64,000 bases of DNA from an uncultured Candidatus Melainabacteria bacterium (GCA_947570135.1 CANOTP010000001.1:186001-250000), one strand, 5' to 3'; counted from the first letter of the stretch, positions 44,297 to 53,889 are shown. Numbers and translations: made by a program. Notes: generated by a model not told the origin, from the letters alone.

Positions 44297-45760
44297 ATGT
44301 CAGAAGTAAGAGTTAGAATAGCACCGTCACCAAGCGGTAACTTACACGTTGGTACTGCTCGTACCGCTTTATTTAATTATTTATTCGCAAAGAAAAATAA
44401 CGGTAAATTTATTTTAAGAATTGAAGATACTGATGCTGAAAGAACTTCTCAAGAATATATCGATAATATTTTTGACAGTTTGAAAGCTTTAGGCTTAAAC
44501 TGGGATGAAGGTCCTGATGTTGGCGGACCTTACGGACCATATACACAATCAGAACGTTTCGATATTTACCCGAAATACGTTCAACAGCTTTTGGATTCGG
44601 GCTTTGCGTACGAATGTTTCTGTACACCTGAAGAACTTGAAGAAGAAAAAGCTCAGGCAACTGCCGAAAAAAGAGCTTACGTTTATTCTAAAAAATGTGA
44701 AAACTTAACAGAAGAAGAAAAAGCAAAACTAAGAGCCGAAGGCAGAAAACCTGCAATCAGATTTAATATTGCAAAAGCTCAAAAAGCATTCCATGATTCT
44801 TCAATCTTAGAATTTGAAGACCTTGTGAAAGGTAAATTACACATGGATACTGACCTTTTAGGCGACTTTGTTATACAAAAATCGAACGGAGCACCGACTT
44901 ATAACTTTGCTGTTGTAATTGATGATGCTTTGATGAAGATTTCTCACATTATCCGCGGAGAAGACCACATTTCAAATACTTATAAACAAATTTTAATCTT
45001 TGAAGCATTAGGATTAGAAGTTCCGAAATTCGGACATTTAGGTATGATTTTGGCTCCGGACAGAAGTAAATTATCAAAACGCCACGGTGCTACTGCTGTT
45101 TCTGATTTTGTTAAACAAGGTTACTTAACAGAAGCTTTGATAAACTTTGTCGCGCTTTTAGGCTGGGCACCGTCAGACGGGGAAGAAATTAAGCCTGTTG
45201 AAGCTATCGCTCAAGATTTTAGAATCGGTGAAATATCTTCATCAAATTCAATCTTTGAATACGACAAATTAAAATGGATGAACAGCCACTATATCAAGAT
45301 GTTACCTATGGATACATTGAAAGAAATGTTAAAACCGTATTTAACACAATATAATTTAGATGAATTAACAGACGAACAGTACACAAAAATGGTTGAAATA
45401 ACACGTGAACCGTTAACCTTGTTATCTGATATAACAGATGCTGTTCCGTATTTCTTTGGTAAAGATGTTGAAATTCAACCTGAAACCCAAACAGGAACAC
45501 TTGATACTGAAACCGCTCAAGATGTTTTGAAAGATTTTGTAAAAAGAGCAAAAGATTGGGAATGGACGGAAGAAAATCTTCACGAAGTTCTTGCAACTTT
45601 CAGAGCTGATTGGAAAGAAAAAGGTGTTAAACCTAAAGTTACGATGTGGGCGGTTAGAGCAGCGATTACAGGAAGAACCTGCGGGGCTGATATGGTCGGA
45701 ATCCTTGAAATCTTAGGAAAAGACACATCATTATATAGAGCAAATAAATCTATTAAATAA
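44297..45760 (+). CDS. gltX: Glutamyl-tRNA synthetase
   Basis: 487 residues, class I synthetase. N-terminal RIAPSPSGNLHVGTARTALF (HIGH-type motif), ILRIEDTDAERTS, then KLSKRHGA (KMSKS-type) near residue 256, and a helical anticodon-binding C-domain. Charges tRNA-Glu for translation and, in cyanobacterial relatives, for tetrapyrrole synthesis. GAAGGA precedes ATG. Monocistronic, closed by a strong hairpin. Confidence 0.97.
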   Translation: MSEVRVRIAPSPSGNLHVGTARTALFNYLFAKKNNGKFILRIEDTDAERTSQEYIDNIFDSLKALGLNWDEGPDVGGPYGPYTQSERFDIYPKYVQQLLDSGFAYECFCTPEELEEEKAQATAEKRAYVYSKKCENLTEEEKAKLRAEGRKPAIRFNIAKAQKAFHDSSILEFEDLVKGKLHMDTDLLGDFVIQKSNGAPTYNFAVVIDDALMKISHIIRGEDHISNTYKQILIFEALGLEVPKFGHLGMILAPDRSKLSKRHGATAVSDFVKQGYLTEALINFVALLGWAPSDGEEIKPVEAIAQDFRIGEISSSNSIFEYDKLKWMNSHYIKMLPMDTLKEMLKPYLTQYNLDELTDEQYTKMVEITREPLTLLSDITDAVPYFFGKDVEIQPETQTGTLDTETAQDVLKDFVKRAKDWEWTEENLHEVLATFRADWKEKGVKPKVTMWAVRAAITGRTCGADMVGILEILGKDTSLYRANKSIK

Positions 45761-45767
45761 ATTATAA

Positions 45768-45804
45768 AAGGCGCCGATGAAAAATTTCATCGGCGCCTTC
45801 TTTG
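45768..45804. terminator. Terminator shared by gltX and the 45805 gene
   Basis: A 15-bp GC-rich stem (AAGGCGCCGATGAAA with its complement at 45785-45799) followed by CTTT; convergent genes end on both sides. Confidence 0.8.
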
Positions 45805-46779
45805 TTAATTCTGTGTAACCTGGTTTTCACCAAGTATAAAAACTTTCCAGTTTGCGGATTCTTCTTTTATCGGTTTATAAAAATCTTTTACAAGTATTTG
45901 CTGTGTTTGGATTGGGTTATAGCCTTGAGATTTGAGAAATTCTTCGAACTTTTCCGCGTTTTTTACATATTTTTTCTGTTTTATAATCGGGTAGAATGCG
46001 CGTTTCTTGCCTGCAATCTCGCAAAGCATAATGTTTATAATTTTGTTATAATCGATTTCATAGCCGCTGTTTATGGTCATATCAAGGATGTAATTTAGGT
46101 TATCGCTTGTTGTTATTGAAAAATATGCAAGAATGTTTTTCTCATCTTCAATAACATAGCGCATTTTATAAACATCTGTCAAACCTTTAAAAAACACTTC
46201 CTGAAACTCTTTGTCATATCTTTGTAACGACGGTTTATACATATTTATAAGTTCAGAGTTATACAATTCGGCTACTTGTTTAGAGTCCGAATTTTGGGCA
46301 TATCGCCAGCGAAGCTCGGATTTAACAGGTGTCGGTTTTTCTATCTTCCAAAGTGTTTCTGAAGCGCACTGTCTGAATCCGCAGCCGTTTATAAACAAGT
46401 TAAACAATTCGTCGTGGCACTCATCTATTGTGACCGTAAACGACAGAGCTCCTTTTGAGCCGTATTTTTGAACAACAAAATCTACAAGCTGTTTTCCCGC
46501 ATCGTAAAGGTTTTCTTTAAAAATAAGTCTTGTTATATTAATTTTACGAGGATTTCCTGCTGTTGTTACAACTGTTATTAACCCTAAGATTTCTTTTCCT
46601 TCAACAAGAATAAAGGATTCTGATTTGAACTTCATAGAAAGCGGCAGCATTGCATTTATAAATCCTGCAGGTTCTTCTGTTATTGATTTTGCAAGTTTGT
46701 CGTTATCGTCCGTGCAAAGGTATGATACGAGTTTTTTCAGCTTTCTGTAATCAAAATACGTCAATCTTCTTATTTGCAT
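45805..46779 (-). CDS. Probable GNAT-type acetyltransferase (two-domain), function unknown
   Basis: 324 residues. Both halves look like GNAT folds: first half with FILVEGKEILGLITVV and a FVVQKYGSKGALSFTVTID strand, second half with LRWRYAQNSDSKQVAELYN and MRYVIEDEKNILAYFSI. The acetyl-CoA Q/RxxGxG/A loop is not clear, so the call is by fold pattern. TATAAT (46786-46791 on the minus strand) lies six bases before the ATG and no ribosome site is present: a leaderless candidate. Confidence 0.55.
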   Translation of the reverse strand: MQIRRLTYFDYRKLKKLVSYLCTDDNDKLAKSITEEPAGFINAMLPLSMKFKSESFILVEGKEILGLITVVTTAGNPRKINITRLIFKENLYDAGKQLVDFVVQKYGSKGALSFTVTIDECHDELFNLFINGCGFRQCASETLWKIEKPTPVKSELRWRYAQNSDSKQVAELYNSELINMYKPSLQRYDKEFQEVFFKGLTDVYKMRYVIEDEKNILAYFSITTSDNLNYILDMTINSGYEIDYNKIINIMLCEIAGKKRAFYPIIKQKKYVKNAEKFEEFLKSQGYNPIQTQQILVKDFYKPIKEESANWKVFILGENQVTQN

Positions 46780-46878
46780 AACTATATTATAGTATTTTTG
46801 ATGATCTTGTGCAACTCCTATTTACCCCCCATTTTCTTTGTGATAAAATAACTGTACAGAAGGGAATCGAGGTTGATT

Positions 46879-47901
46879 ATGGATAATTTAAAGATTTATC
46901 TTGATAAAGATATTGATCAGGATTTGATTAAGGGTAAAAAGATTGCCATAATAGGTTTTGGCTCACAAGGCTATGGTCAATCAATGAATTTGAAGGATTC
47001 GGGTTGCGAGGTTGTTTTAGGCTTAAGACAGGGCGGAAAGTCTGATATTAAAGCTAAAAATTACGGTTTTAAAACAATGACAATCGAGGATGCCGTAAAA
47101 TGGGCAGATATCGTTCAGGTTTTGATTCCTGATGAGTTGCAGGCAAGGGTTTATGAAGAACAAATTAAACCTAATATGCGCGCAGGTCAGTATTTGATGT
47201 TTTCTCACGGGTTCAATATTCATTACAAAAAAATTGTGCCGCCGTGTGATATAAATGTGATTATGGTTGCGCCGAAAGGGCCGGGGCATACCGTCAGAAG
47301 CCAGTATGAAGAAGGTAAAGGTGTACCGTCTTTGATTGCGATTTACCAAGACCCTTCAGGTGATTCCAAAGAGGTTTCACTGTCTTACGCATCAGCAATC
47401 GGTGCAGGGCGCGCAGGGATTATTGAAACCTCATTTAAAGAAGAAACAGAAACCGATTTATTCGGTGAACAAGCTGTTATTTGCGGCGGTGTTTCAGCCT
47501 TGATGAAAGCAGGATTTGAAGTCTTAACTGAGGCAGGATACTCGCCTCACATGGCTTATTTTGAGGTTCTGCATGAAATGAAACTTATCATCGACCTCGT
47601 AAACCAGGGCGGGCTTGCCGATATGAGATATTCGATATCTAATACCGCTGAATACGGTGATATGACACGCGGTCCGAAGGTTATCGGTGAAGCTTCCAAA
47701 AATGCGATGAGAGAAATTTTAAAAGATATTCAGTCAGGCAAGTTTGCCGATGAATTTACAACCGAAATGGCGTCAGGATGCCGTAATTTTAACAGATTAC
47801 GTGAAGAAAATGCCTCACACCCTATAGAAAAAACAGGTGAAGAAATACGTTCTTCTTTTGTTTGGGGGCAGGATAAGATTATAAATAAGGATAGGAATTA
47901 A
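46879..47901 (+). CDS. ilvC: Ketol-acid reductoisomerase
   Basis: 340 residues from ATG 46879 (GAGG upstream). Class I KARI: IIGFGSQGYGQSMNLKDSG (NADPH Rossmann loop), LRQGGKS cofactor-specificity loop, MVAPKGPGHTVR, then ETETDLFGEQAVICGG with metal-binding acidic residues and FEVLHEMKLIIDL. Acts in valine, leucine and isoleucine synthesis. It stands apart from other ilv/leu genes, with yhaM two bases downstream. Confidence 0.97.
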   Translation: MDNLKIYLDKDIDQDLIKGKKIAIIGFGSQGYGQSMNLKDSGCEVVLGLRQGGKSDIKAKNYGFKTMTIEDAVKWADIVQVLIPDELQARVYEEQIKPNMRAGQYLMFSHGFNIHYKKIVPPCDINVIMVAPKGPGHTVRSQYEEGKGVPSLIAIYQDPSGDSKEVSLSYASAIGAGRAGIIETSFKEETETDLFGEQAVICGGVSALMKAGFEVLTEAGYSPHMAYFEVLHEMKLIIDLVNQGGLADMRYSISNTAEYGDMTRGPKVIGEASKNAMREILKDIQSGKFADEFTTEMASGCRNFNRLREENASHPIEKTGEEIRSSFVWGQDKIINKDRN

Positions 47902-47903
47902 TT

Positions 47904-48737
47904 ATGTTCAACACGGAAGATTTATATGAAGTAGTTATATTTTCAATAGGTGATACAAAAGCAGGTACTAAAATGGGTAAATTGCAGCTTAAAAATACCG
48001 TTGATAATACCGTTTTAAACTGTATTTTGTGGGAAGAAACTCTGAACCGTTTTGATGCTAAAATATTTAGAACAGGGAATTTAGTCAGAATAGTTTCTGC
48101 TAGTTTTAACGAAAAGTTCAATAATTGCCTTGTTTCGGCACTTGAGCTTGTGAAAGAATCAAAATTAGGACTTGACGCCTCTGAAATTGAAAAATACTGG
48201 GCAAAACTTCAATCATATATTTCAAAAATAAAAGACGAAAAGTTGAGAACTTTTGTGTCTTCTCAATTTTCACAGTATGAAAACGAGTTTAAAACAAAAC
48301 CTGCAGCAAAACTTATGCACCACAATTATGTAGGCGGTCTATTGGTTCATACCGTTGAGTGTGCTGAGTTTGCCGAGCTTAATATGTCTAATTTCAGCTA
48401 TAAGTTGAATGAAGATGAAGTTTATGCAGCTTGTTTATTGCACGATTTTGGTAAAATCTTTGAATACACGGTTGATACCGAAACAGGCTTGATAGATTAT
48501 GCGCAAAATTTTCGTGAAGAATGGATTTCACACTCTCAATACGGGTTCTGTGTTTGTATGAGCGCTGGTTTTAAAATGGTTGCTAAAATGATTGCATCTC
48601 ACCACGGAAGAGCTGAATGGGGTGCGATTATCGATTTAAACCAAAAAGATTTGGAACCTGAATTATATGTAATTCACTTTATTGATAATTTGTCCGCAAA
48701 ATTCGGAAAAATCAATACCGCAATGCTTGAGGGGTAA
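47904..48737 (+). CDS. yhaM: YhaM-type 3'-5' exoribonuclease (OB fold + HD domain)
   Basis: 277 residues. N-terminal OB-fold nucleic-acid-binding domain (about 1-95), then an HD domain: LMHHNYVGGLLVHTVECAEF, ACLLHDFGK (His-Asp pair), SHSQYGF and ASHHGRAEWG supplying metal ligands. YhaM/Cbf1 removes nucleotides from RNA 3' ends and can take DNA. About 40 residues shorter than the B. subtilis protein at the C-terminus. It follows ilvC after two bases. Confidence 0.9.
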   Translation: MFNTEDLYEVVIFSIGDTKAGTKMGKLQLKNTVDNTVLNCILWEETLNRFDAKIFRTGNLVRIVSASFNEKFNNCLVSALELVKESKLGLDASEIEKYWAKLQSYISKIKDEKLRTFVSSQFSQYENEFKTKPAAKLMHHNYVGGLLVHTVECAEFAELNMSNFSYKLNEDEVYAACLLHDFGKIFEYTVDTETGLIDYAQNFREEWISHSQYGFCVCMSAGFKMVAKMIASHHGRAEWGAIIDLNQKDLEPELYVIHFIDNLSAKFGKINTAMLEG

Positions 48738-48761
48738 ATGTTTCAGTATTGCAGGAAGTTG

Positions 48762-49389
48762 TTAGGTTATATTCGGTATGTTTTTTAATAATTTTTGCAT
48801 ACCTTCGCCGATTCTTCTTGCATCTACTTCTTCGAAATTCTGAAAATATGATGCAAGGTTTGTATGACCGTTTTCATATTGTCTTTTGGCTGATATAATT
48901 TTTTTAGCAAAATTGTGATATTTCTTTGGTAAGTCCTCTATACTGAATCTTTTCATACCAAAAATTGATAAACAATCTTCAATACAACTTTGTGCTACTG
49001 CTGCGTTAAAACCACTCTTCGCGCGGGGATTTAACTTTCTCAATGTTTCTATAAATGAAGGGCTTTCCATTTCCGAATCCAAAATTCTTTTTTACTTCTT
49101 TAAACAAGGCTTTTAAATAGTCTTCATCACGTTCTATTTTTCCTATTTCCTTGTATCGATTAAGGATTTCTTTTGTTTCGGTTATTGTGTGATATTATCA
49201 CGCATGAATGCTTCTTGAAACATCTTCTGGACACGTTTCAAATAGTTATTATCAGCCTTTTTCTTAACCGCTAATACTTGCCCCCTATTGCTAACGTTCC
49301 TAAACCTCCTAAAATTAATGCTGCTTTGTTTGTTTTAGTGTTTGGAGTTCTTTGATTAAATTGAGATGTAAAATTTATTTTATTAATCA
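48762..49389 (-). pseudogene. Frameshifted hypothetical gene
   Basis: ATG 49389 opens INKINFTSQFNQRTPNTKTN with a hydrophobic stretch LILGGLGTLAIGG. Frame breaks near 49282, 49195 and 49085 divide the rest, which ends as the open segment EMESPSFIETLRKLNPRAKS to KLLKNIPNIT. All pieces read well as one helical protein of about 200 residues. I do not recognise it. Its neighbour at 49402 has a similar small membrane-protein build. Confidence 0.65.
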
Positions 49390-49401
49390 TAAGATTCCTT
49401 T

Positions 49402-49938
49402 TTAGTCATTCATAGAGTCAAGGTATTCATTAAGTACTTTAAATCTGAATTCTTCCAGCTTGATTTTCTTTTGAATTAATCTTTCAGTTAATTCTGGCTT
49501 ACCATCTCCTAAATCCGCGATGACTTTATCGATTTCTGCTAATTGGTTATCGCATTTTTCAAGAGTTGCTTTAAGTTTTTCTGATTTTGGAGCCTCTTGT
49601 AATGTTTTTTCAACAGTTTGAGAAGCTTGATTTTTATTAACAATTTTATCGCGAATGGCACCTATAAGTCTTCCTGCTGCTCCTGCTAATAATGCGCCTG
49701 TAGTAAGAGCAACCGCAAGGACAATTTGTTTTGACCTAATAAAGTTATTTAATTTTGTTTTCGATAGCGGCTGTCCTAATTTTTGAAATACATCGGCGCT
49801 GTTTTCTTTTAAAAACTTGCCAATAGTATGTCCTGAATATGCAGCACCAATACCTGCTCCAAGTATTGTTCCCCATTTTTTACCTGCGGAGGTTTTCTGG
49901 TACTGATTGTCTTGTGGTGTTAAATTAATACTTGTCAT
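49402..49938 (-). CDS. Small membrane protein with charged C-terminal helices, unknown
   Basis: 178 residues. Two hydrophobic stretches (about 22-37, WGTILGAGIGAAYSGHTIG, and about 70-90, VLAVALTTGALLAGAAGRLI) and a helical, charged C-terminal half (100-178) with a coiled-coil look. GGAAG precedes the ATG. No family recognised. Next to the decayed 48762 gene on the same strand. Confidence 0.65.
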   Translation of the reverse strand: MTSINLTPQDNQYQKTSAGKKWGTILGAGIGAAYSGHTIGKFLKENSADVFQKLGQPLSKTKLNNFIRSKQIVLAVALTTGALLAGAAGRLIGAIRDKIVNKNQASQTVEKTLQEAPKSEKLKATLEKCDNQLAEIDKVIADLGDGKPELTERLIQKKIKLEEFRFKVLNEYLDSMND

Positions 49939-50185
49939 CTTACTTCCTTTCTACTTTTCTACATATTTATTAAAATCAGGAACAGATAAAAATTGCTTCC
50001 CTTCCTGCTTTTCCACCATTTTTAAATTGGAATTTACTTTTCTTCATAAATGCCTGAAGTTTGTAAAATGTTACAAAATAAATAAAAATTTACGTTACGA
50101 AACATTTTGAGTCATGGAGCATGGTTTATGCTAAATTAAAGGTATTAAACGGATATATTTAGGAATAGTTTTAAGGAGATAATGA

Positions 50186-50842
50186 ATGTCTGAATATCTG
50201 AGCAAAGAAGAGATAAAACAATGGAGAAGTTCATTAGAAAAAATTACATTAGAGGAATTTGCTGCGAGATTAGGGAAAAAAGTTGAAGAAAAAAAAGAAA
50301 CCAACGACCTTATAGATATTGTTTTGCACGGTAAACCCGTAGTGTCTGATATTCCGAATTGGAATTCTAAGGTTGAACGTTTAAGTGCTATCGCTGATAA
50401 AGCTTATGAAAAAGAAAAAGAGCTTTATGTTTCACCTTTCTCTGCTCAAAATCTTAAAATTGATGAGCCTGAAGTAGAAAAACAAACGGTTAAAAAAGAA
50501 GCTCCTGTTAAAAAAGCTCCAGCTGCTAAAACAGTTAAACCTAAAAAAGCTGAAAAAACGATTAAAGCTGTTAAAGAAGAAGTTCTGTCCGAAACTAAAA
50601 CAGGTGATGTTGTAAGAGATGAGGTTAGAGTAGTATTTAAAAAAGCTCTGACAGACAGAGAACAAAAAGTTTTTGATTACTTTGCCGCTAATAAAAATAA
50701 GATTGTTTATGCTAAAGACTTAGCTAATCTTTTAGACTTACCAAGAGATTATGTTTATAAGTATATTAAAAACTTAAGAGCAAAAATCGATGGCGAAGCT
50801 CTTAAAAATGCAGATAAAGGCGGTTTTGTTTTATCAATATAA
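50186..50842 (+). CDS. Putative winged-helix DNA-binding protein with Lys/Ala/Pro-rich linker
   Basis: 218 residues: an N-terminal helical part (about 1-75), a basic linker rich in Lys, Ala and Pro (about 95-140, histone-like), and a C-terminal winged helix (about 150-218: LTDREQKVFDYFAANKNKIV, YAKDLANLLDLPRDYVYKYI, RAKI). The end resembles the DNA-binding domain of OmpR-type regulators. It may be a nucleoid protein or regulator. AAGGAG precedes the ATG, and a GC-rich terminator closes it. Confidence 0.7.
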   Translation: MSEYLSKEEIKQWRSSLEKITLEEFAARLGKKVEEKKETNDLIDIVLHGKPVVSDIPNWNSKVERLSAIADKAYEKEKELYVSPFSAQNLKIDEPEVEKQTVKKEAPVKKAPAAKTVKPKKAEKTIKAVKEEVLSETKTGDVVRDEVRVVFKKALTDREQKVFDYFAANKNKIVYAKDLANLLDLPRDYVYKYIKNLRAKIDGEALKNADKGGFVLSI

Positions 50843-50850
50843 GTTTATAA

Positions 50851-50888
50851 AAAAGGCGGCGGATGAATGTCATCCGCCGCCTTTTTTA
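50851..50888. terminator. Strong terminator shared by convergent genes
   Basis: A stem of 15 bp (AAAAGGCGGCGGATG with its complement at 50871-50885) with a 5-base loop and T runs on both strands. Confidence 0.9.
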
Positions 50889-50896
50889 TTGATTTC

Positions 50897-51277
50897 TTAT
50901 TTTATTTCAAGTGTTGCACCAACAAATTCAAGTGCTTTTTTGGTTAAATCCGCTTCTTTTTCTGAAACATTAGTCATAATTTCTGCAGGGGTTGAGTTTA
51001 CGATTGTCTTTGCCGCGTTATAGTCAATCCCAGTGATTTGTCTTAATGTTGCCATAACTGTTGCTTTATTTGCTCCTGCATCAACAAGTATAAGTTTTTT
51101 ACCTTTTGAAACAGGTTCTCTTTTTATAACTGATACCTTTTTTACGGGTTTTAGCTTTGTTGTATATTTTGATATGTCAAAATTATCCATATCAAATCCA
51201 TAGCGTTTTTTTAGGAAATCGCGCAAAATTATGATTAACATTATAGCGATACCTGCGTATAAAAATTTCATATCCAT
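50897..51277 (-). CDS. Membrane-anchored protein with a ribosomal L7/L12 C-terminal domain
   Basis: 126 residues. One transmembrane helix (about 4-19, FLYAGIAIMLIIIL), a basic linker, then about 65 residues that follow the L7/L12 C-terminal domain: KLILVDAGANKATVMATLRQ, ITGIDYNAAKTIVNSTP, a KALEFVGATLEIK end. The dimerisation domain of L7/L12 is absent. It lies directly downstream of rplL (gap 127 bases, same strand), so it may have arisen by tandem duplication. The L7/L12 C-domain recruits translation GTPases; a membrane-tethered version is unexplained. Confidence 0.85.
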   Translation of the reverse strand: MDMKFLYAGIAIMLIIILRDFLKKRYGFDMDNFDISKYTTKLKPVKKVSVIKREPVSKGKKLILVDAGANKATVMATLRQITGIDYNAAKTIVNSTPAEIMTNVSEKEADLTKKALEFVGATLEIK

Positions 51278-51404
51278 AATATTTAACGCTCCGTATAATC
51301 TTCTTACTTACAAATTTATAATATCACGGCGAGGTTTAAAAATCAAATAAAGGTGCCCGGAAAAACCGAACACCTTTAAATAGTTTTTAGAGTTGAAAAT
51401 CAAA

Positions 51405-51776
51405 CTATTTGATTTCGATAACAGCACCAGCTGCTTCAAGAGTTTTCTTGATTTCAGCAGCTTCTTCTTTTTTGATGTTTTCTTTAACTGCTTTAGGAGC
51501 TGCTTCAACTAGATCTTTAGCTTCTTTTAAGCCTAAACCTGTTAAAGTTCTAACTTCTTTTAATACAGCGATTTTCTTATCAGCTGGAACAGAAGCTAAG
51601 ATAACAGAAACTTCAGCGTCAGCATCTTCAGCTGGAGCTGCTGCTGCAGGAGCTGCTGCAACTGCTACTGGAGCTGCTGCAGAAACACCGAATTTTTCTT
51701 CCATAGCTTTAACTAATTCAGCTGCTTCTAATAATGTTAATTTTTCAATTGATTCTAAAATTGATTCTACACTCAT
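51405..51776 (-). CDS. rplL: 50S ribosomal protein L7/L12
   Basis: 123 residues. N-terminal dimerisation domain ([20 protein letters not shown]), an Ala-rich hinge, and a C-terminal GTPase-recruiting domain ([28 protein letters not shown], ending AAGAVIEIK). AAAAGGAG precedes the ATG. Cotranscribed with rplJ. Confidence 0.98.
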   Translation of the reverse strand: MSVESILESIEKLTLLEAAELVKAMEEKFGVSAAAPVAVAAAPAAAAPAEDADAEVSVILASVPADKKIAVLKEVRTLTGLGLKEAKDLVEAAPKAVKENIKKEEAAEIKKTLEAAGAVIEIK

Positions 51777-51850
51777 TGTTTTTCTCCTTTTATTATTTTT
51801 TTGTTTTGTACGAAGTGATTTTTAAGCGCAAAGGCTTAATTTATGCTGCG

Positions 51851-52372
51851 TTAAGCAGCTTTTTGATCTCTGACAGCTGCCATAGCTCTTGTAAGTTGTG
51901 ACATAACTGCGTTGATAGATCCAACGATACCAGATGCTGGTGAGTTGATTGATCCAAGCATTTTTGCAAAAAGTTCTTCTTTTGAAGGAAGTTCTGCCAA
52001 TGCTTTTGTTTCTGCTTCTGTTAATAATTTACCGTCTAATACGGCACCAACGATAGCGCCTTTTTTAGATTCTTTGATAAATTTAGCAACAGCTTTAGCA
52101 GGAGTTACAGGATCTTCAAAACCGAAAGCCAAAGCGATAGGACCAGTCATTTTTTCAGCTAATGCTTCGTATTCGGTACCTTTAACAGCGATTTTAGCCA
52201 AAGTGTTTTTTGTAACCATATAATCGCCGCCTGTTTTTTGGATTTCACGTCTTAACTTTGTGATATCTTCAACAGTAAGTCCTTGATACTCAGTGATAAC
52301 TGCAACTTGCGCCTTTTCGATTTTTGTTTTAATAGCATCTATTTTTTCTGTTTTAAATGCTTTTGTTGCCAT
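51851..52372 (-). CDS. rplJ: 50S ribosomal protein L10
   Basis: 173 residues with the L10 body: VITEYQGLTVEDITKLRREI, GGDYMVTKNTLAKIAVKGTE, GPIALAFG, and a C-terminal helical spine that holds L7/L12 dimers. Feedback control by the L10(L12)4 complex is likely through the upstream leader at 52486-52622. Confidence 0.98.
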   Translation of the reverse strand: MATKAFKTEKIDAIKTKIEKAQVAVITEYQGLTVEDITKLRREIQKTGGDYMVTKNTLAKIAVKGTEYEALAEKMTGPIALAFGFEDPVTPAKAVAKFIKESKKGAIVGAVLDGKLLTEAETKALAELPSKEELFAKMLGSINSPASGIVGSINAVMSQLTRAMAAVRDQKAA

Positions 52373-52485
52373 TTTTAGCTCCTTTTTTATGTTATCGACC
52401 TTGTTAAAAACTAAAAAAGATTTTGCTTTTCTAGTTTTCGCCGCAAAATCTTACACAAATCAATATAAAACTATTTACATTTCTG

Positions 52486-52622
52486 GTGTAACCTCGATTA
52501 GCTGGATTATTAAGGACTTTGGGTTTTGCTTTTTTACAAGCCTCGGGGTCAAGTTCTTACAAACCTTTCGGTTTCTTCCCTGTGCCCTTTGTGCCCGCCG
52601 CCCGCTAATTGTCTACGGCTGT
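52486..52622 (-). ncRNA. Ribosomal protein L10 leader (autoregulatory RNA)
   Basis: Read on the minus strand, the rplJ leader has CCGTAGACAATTAGC near its 5' end and GCTAATCGAGGT near its 3' end. The pairing of ATTAGC with GCTAAT and the CGTAGAC/CGAGGT edges match the L10 leader consensus. It sits in a 350-base gap with no gene (52373-52723). GAAACCGAAAGGTTT in the middle is an internal hairpin with a GAAA loop. Confidence 0.75.
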
Positions 52623-52723
52623 ATGTCTAATATATATTAAAGGTAATAAAAAATCAAGTAAAATTTTAACAAAAATATACATTATAACGGCAATTTTTGA
52701 CTTGAACGTGTTTTAATTAATAT

Positions 52724-53038
52724 ATGGTAGTAGAAAATAATAAACCTTTGCCAAATCATAATATGCATTACGGCACGCAAAACCTTGTGGGGGTAATTGA
52801 TGCGCCAGATGTTATTAATAAGCATTCTTATTATTCCAAAATTGATGCAAAAAAGATGTATGATGACATTCAACAGGATACTTATATCAGGCTAAAACGA
52901 GCTCCGGAACCTAAAAAAGGCGGTGTGCCGAAAGTTTTGAAATATTTGACGGGAGTAATCGGATTTGCAAGCATTGTTCTTTTTGGAAAAAGCATTAAAA
53001 ACGGTATTGTGAAGTTTATTAAAAATCTTCCAAAATAG
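52724..53038 (+). CDS. Small protein with one transmembrane segment, unknown
   Basis: 104 residues. A polar first part (many Asn, Tyr, Asp) is followed by a basic stretch and a hydrophobic helix (about 76-90, YLTGVIGFASIVLFG) near the C-terminus. No signal peptide, so a tail-anchored topology is possible. No family recognised and no ribosome site seen. Confidence 0.55.
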   Translation: MVVENNKPLPNHNMHYGTQNLVGVIDAPDVINKHSYYSKIDAKKMYDDIQQDTYIRLKRAPEPKKGGVPKVLKYLTGVIGFASIVLFGKSIKNGIVKFIKNLPK

Positions 53039-53040
53039 GT

Positions 53041-53889
53041 TTATTCTTTAACTTCGAACTCTTTTAATCTTGTGTATATGATTGGTGAAAATTCTTTTGT
53101 TGTAACAATATCAATGATTTTGTAAGAATTTGGCATTGATAAAAGCGAAGGACTTGATATGTGGTAAACTCCGTCGTTCATGTTTTCGGAATTCACGTGA
53201 AAATGTCCTGAAATTACCGCTAAAACGTTATGATATTGAGAAAGGATTTTTTGATAATTCTCTACTTTGTAAGTTTTATGAGTTCTAAGTGCGGATTCAA
53301 CTCCTTGCGGATATTCTACAGGAAAATGCTGTAGTATAACTACTTGTTTTTTCTTTTTGTCATACTGAGCAAGTTCTTTCTCAAGCCATTTCAGTGTATC
53401 TTCTCTGTAATATCCGACAGAACCCGGGATAATTTCTTTTGCTCCGTCAACAACCAAGAAAATGAATCCGTTTTTTCTGAATTTGTAGTTAGGTTTATTT
53501 TGCAGATAAAAAGGGTTTGCTTCATGCAAAATTTCGTAGTATTTGACTTTTGATAATCCGCCTGATTTGTAAACATCATGGTTTCCAACTGCTACATAGT
53601 ATGGAACTTTTAGTTTTTTTATCTCTTTTGCAAATACTTTTAAGTTTTCTTCTTTAGGGTTTGCGATATTATCACCCGTAAATACTACAAACGAAATTTC
53701 GGGTTGAGAATTTATATCATCAATTGCTGCTTTTAAGACATTTACAGAATATTCGGAGTTTGCAGAAAGATGTGTATCCGTAACTTGTGCAAATTTGATA
53801 TTATCAGCTAAAACTGCACAATTTGAAAATGCTAAACTCATTAACAATCCGACAATTAATAATAAAAATTTTCTCATAAAAAACTTCAT
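53041..53889 (-). CDS. Exported calcineurin-like metallophosphoesterase
   Basis: 282 residues with a signal peptide. All five metal-ligand motifs are in order: VTDTHL, VVFTGDN, AVGNHDVYK, VILQHFPVE and VISGHFHVN. Such enzymes hydrolyse phosphomonoesters or diesters with a two-metal centre in the periplasm. The ATG at 53889 abuts its ribosome site, so ATG 53877 (MRKFLLLIVG) may be the true start. A cysteine near the signal peptide end (SNCAVLA) gives a weak lipoprotein alternative. Confidence 0.88.
   Translation of the reverse strand: MKFFMRKFLLLIVGLLMSLAFSNCAVLADNIKFAQVTDTHLSANSEYSVNVLKAAIDDINSQPEISFVVFTGDNIANPKEENLKVFAKEIKKLKVPYYVAVGNHDVYKSGGLSKVKYYEILHEANPFYLQNKPNYKFRKNGFIFLVVDGAKEIIPGSVGYYREDTLKWLEKELAQYDKKKKQVVILQHFPVEYPQGVESALRTHKTYKVENYQKILSQYHNVLAVISGHFHVNSENMNDGVYHISSPSLLSMPNSYKIIDIVTTKEFSPIIYTRLKEFEVKE

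Noticed and set aside
51409-51825. 138-codon plus-strand ORF opposite rplL, and similar antisense ORFs inside other genes
   Set aside because: Antisense shadow of the Ala-rich rplL codons; low-complexity product, no ribosome site, no family pattern.
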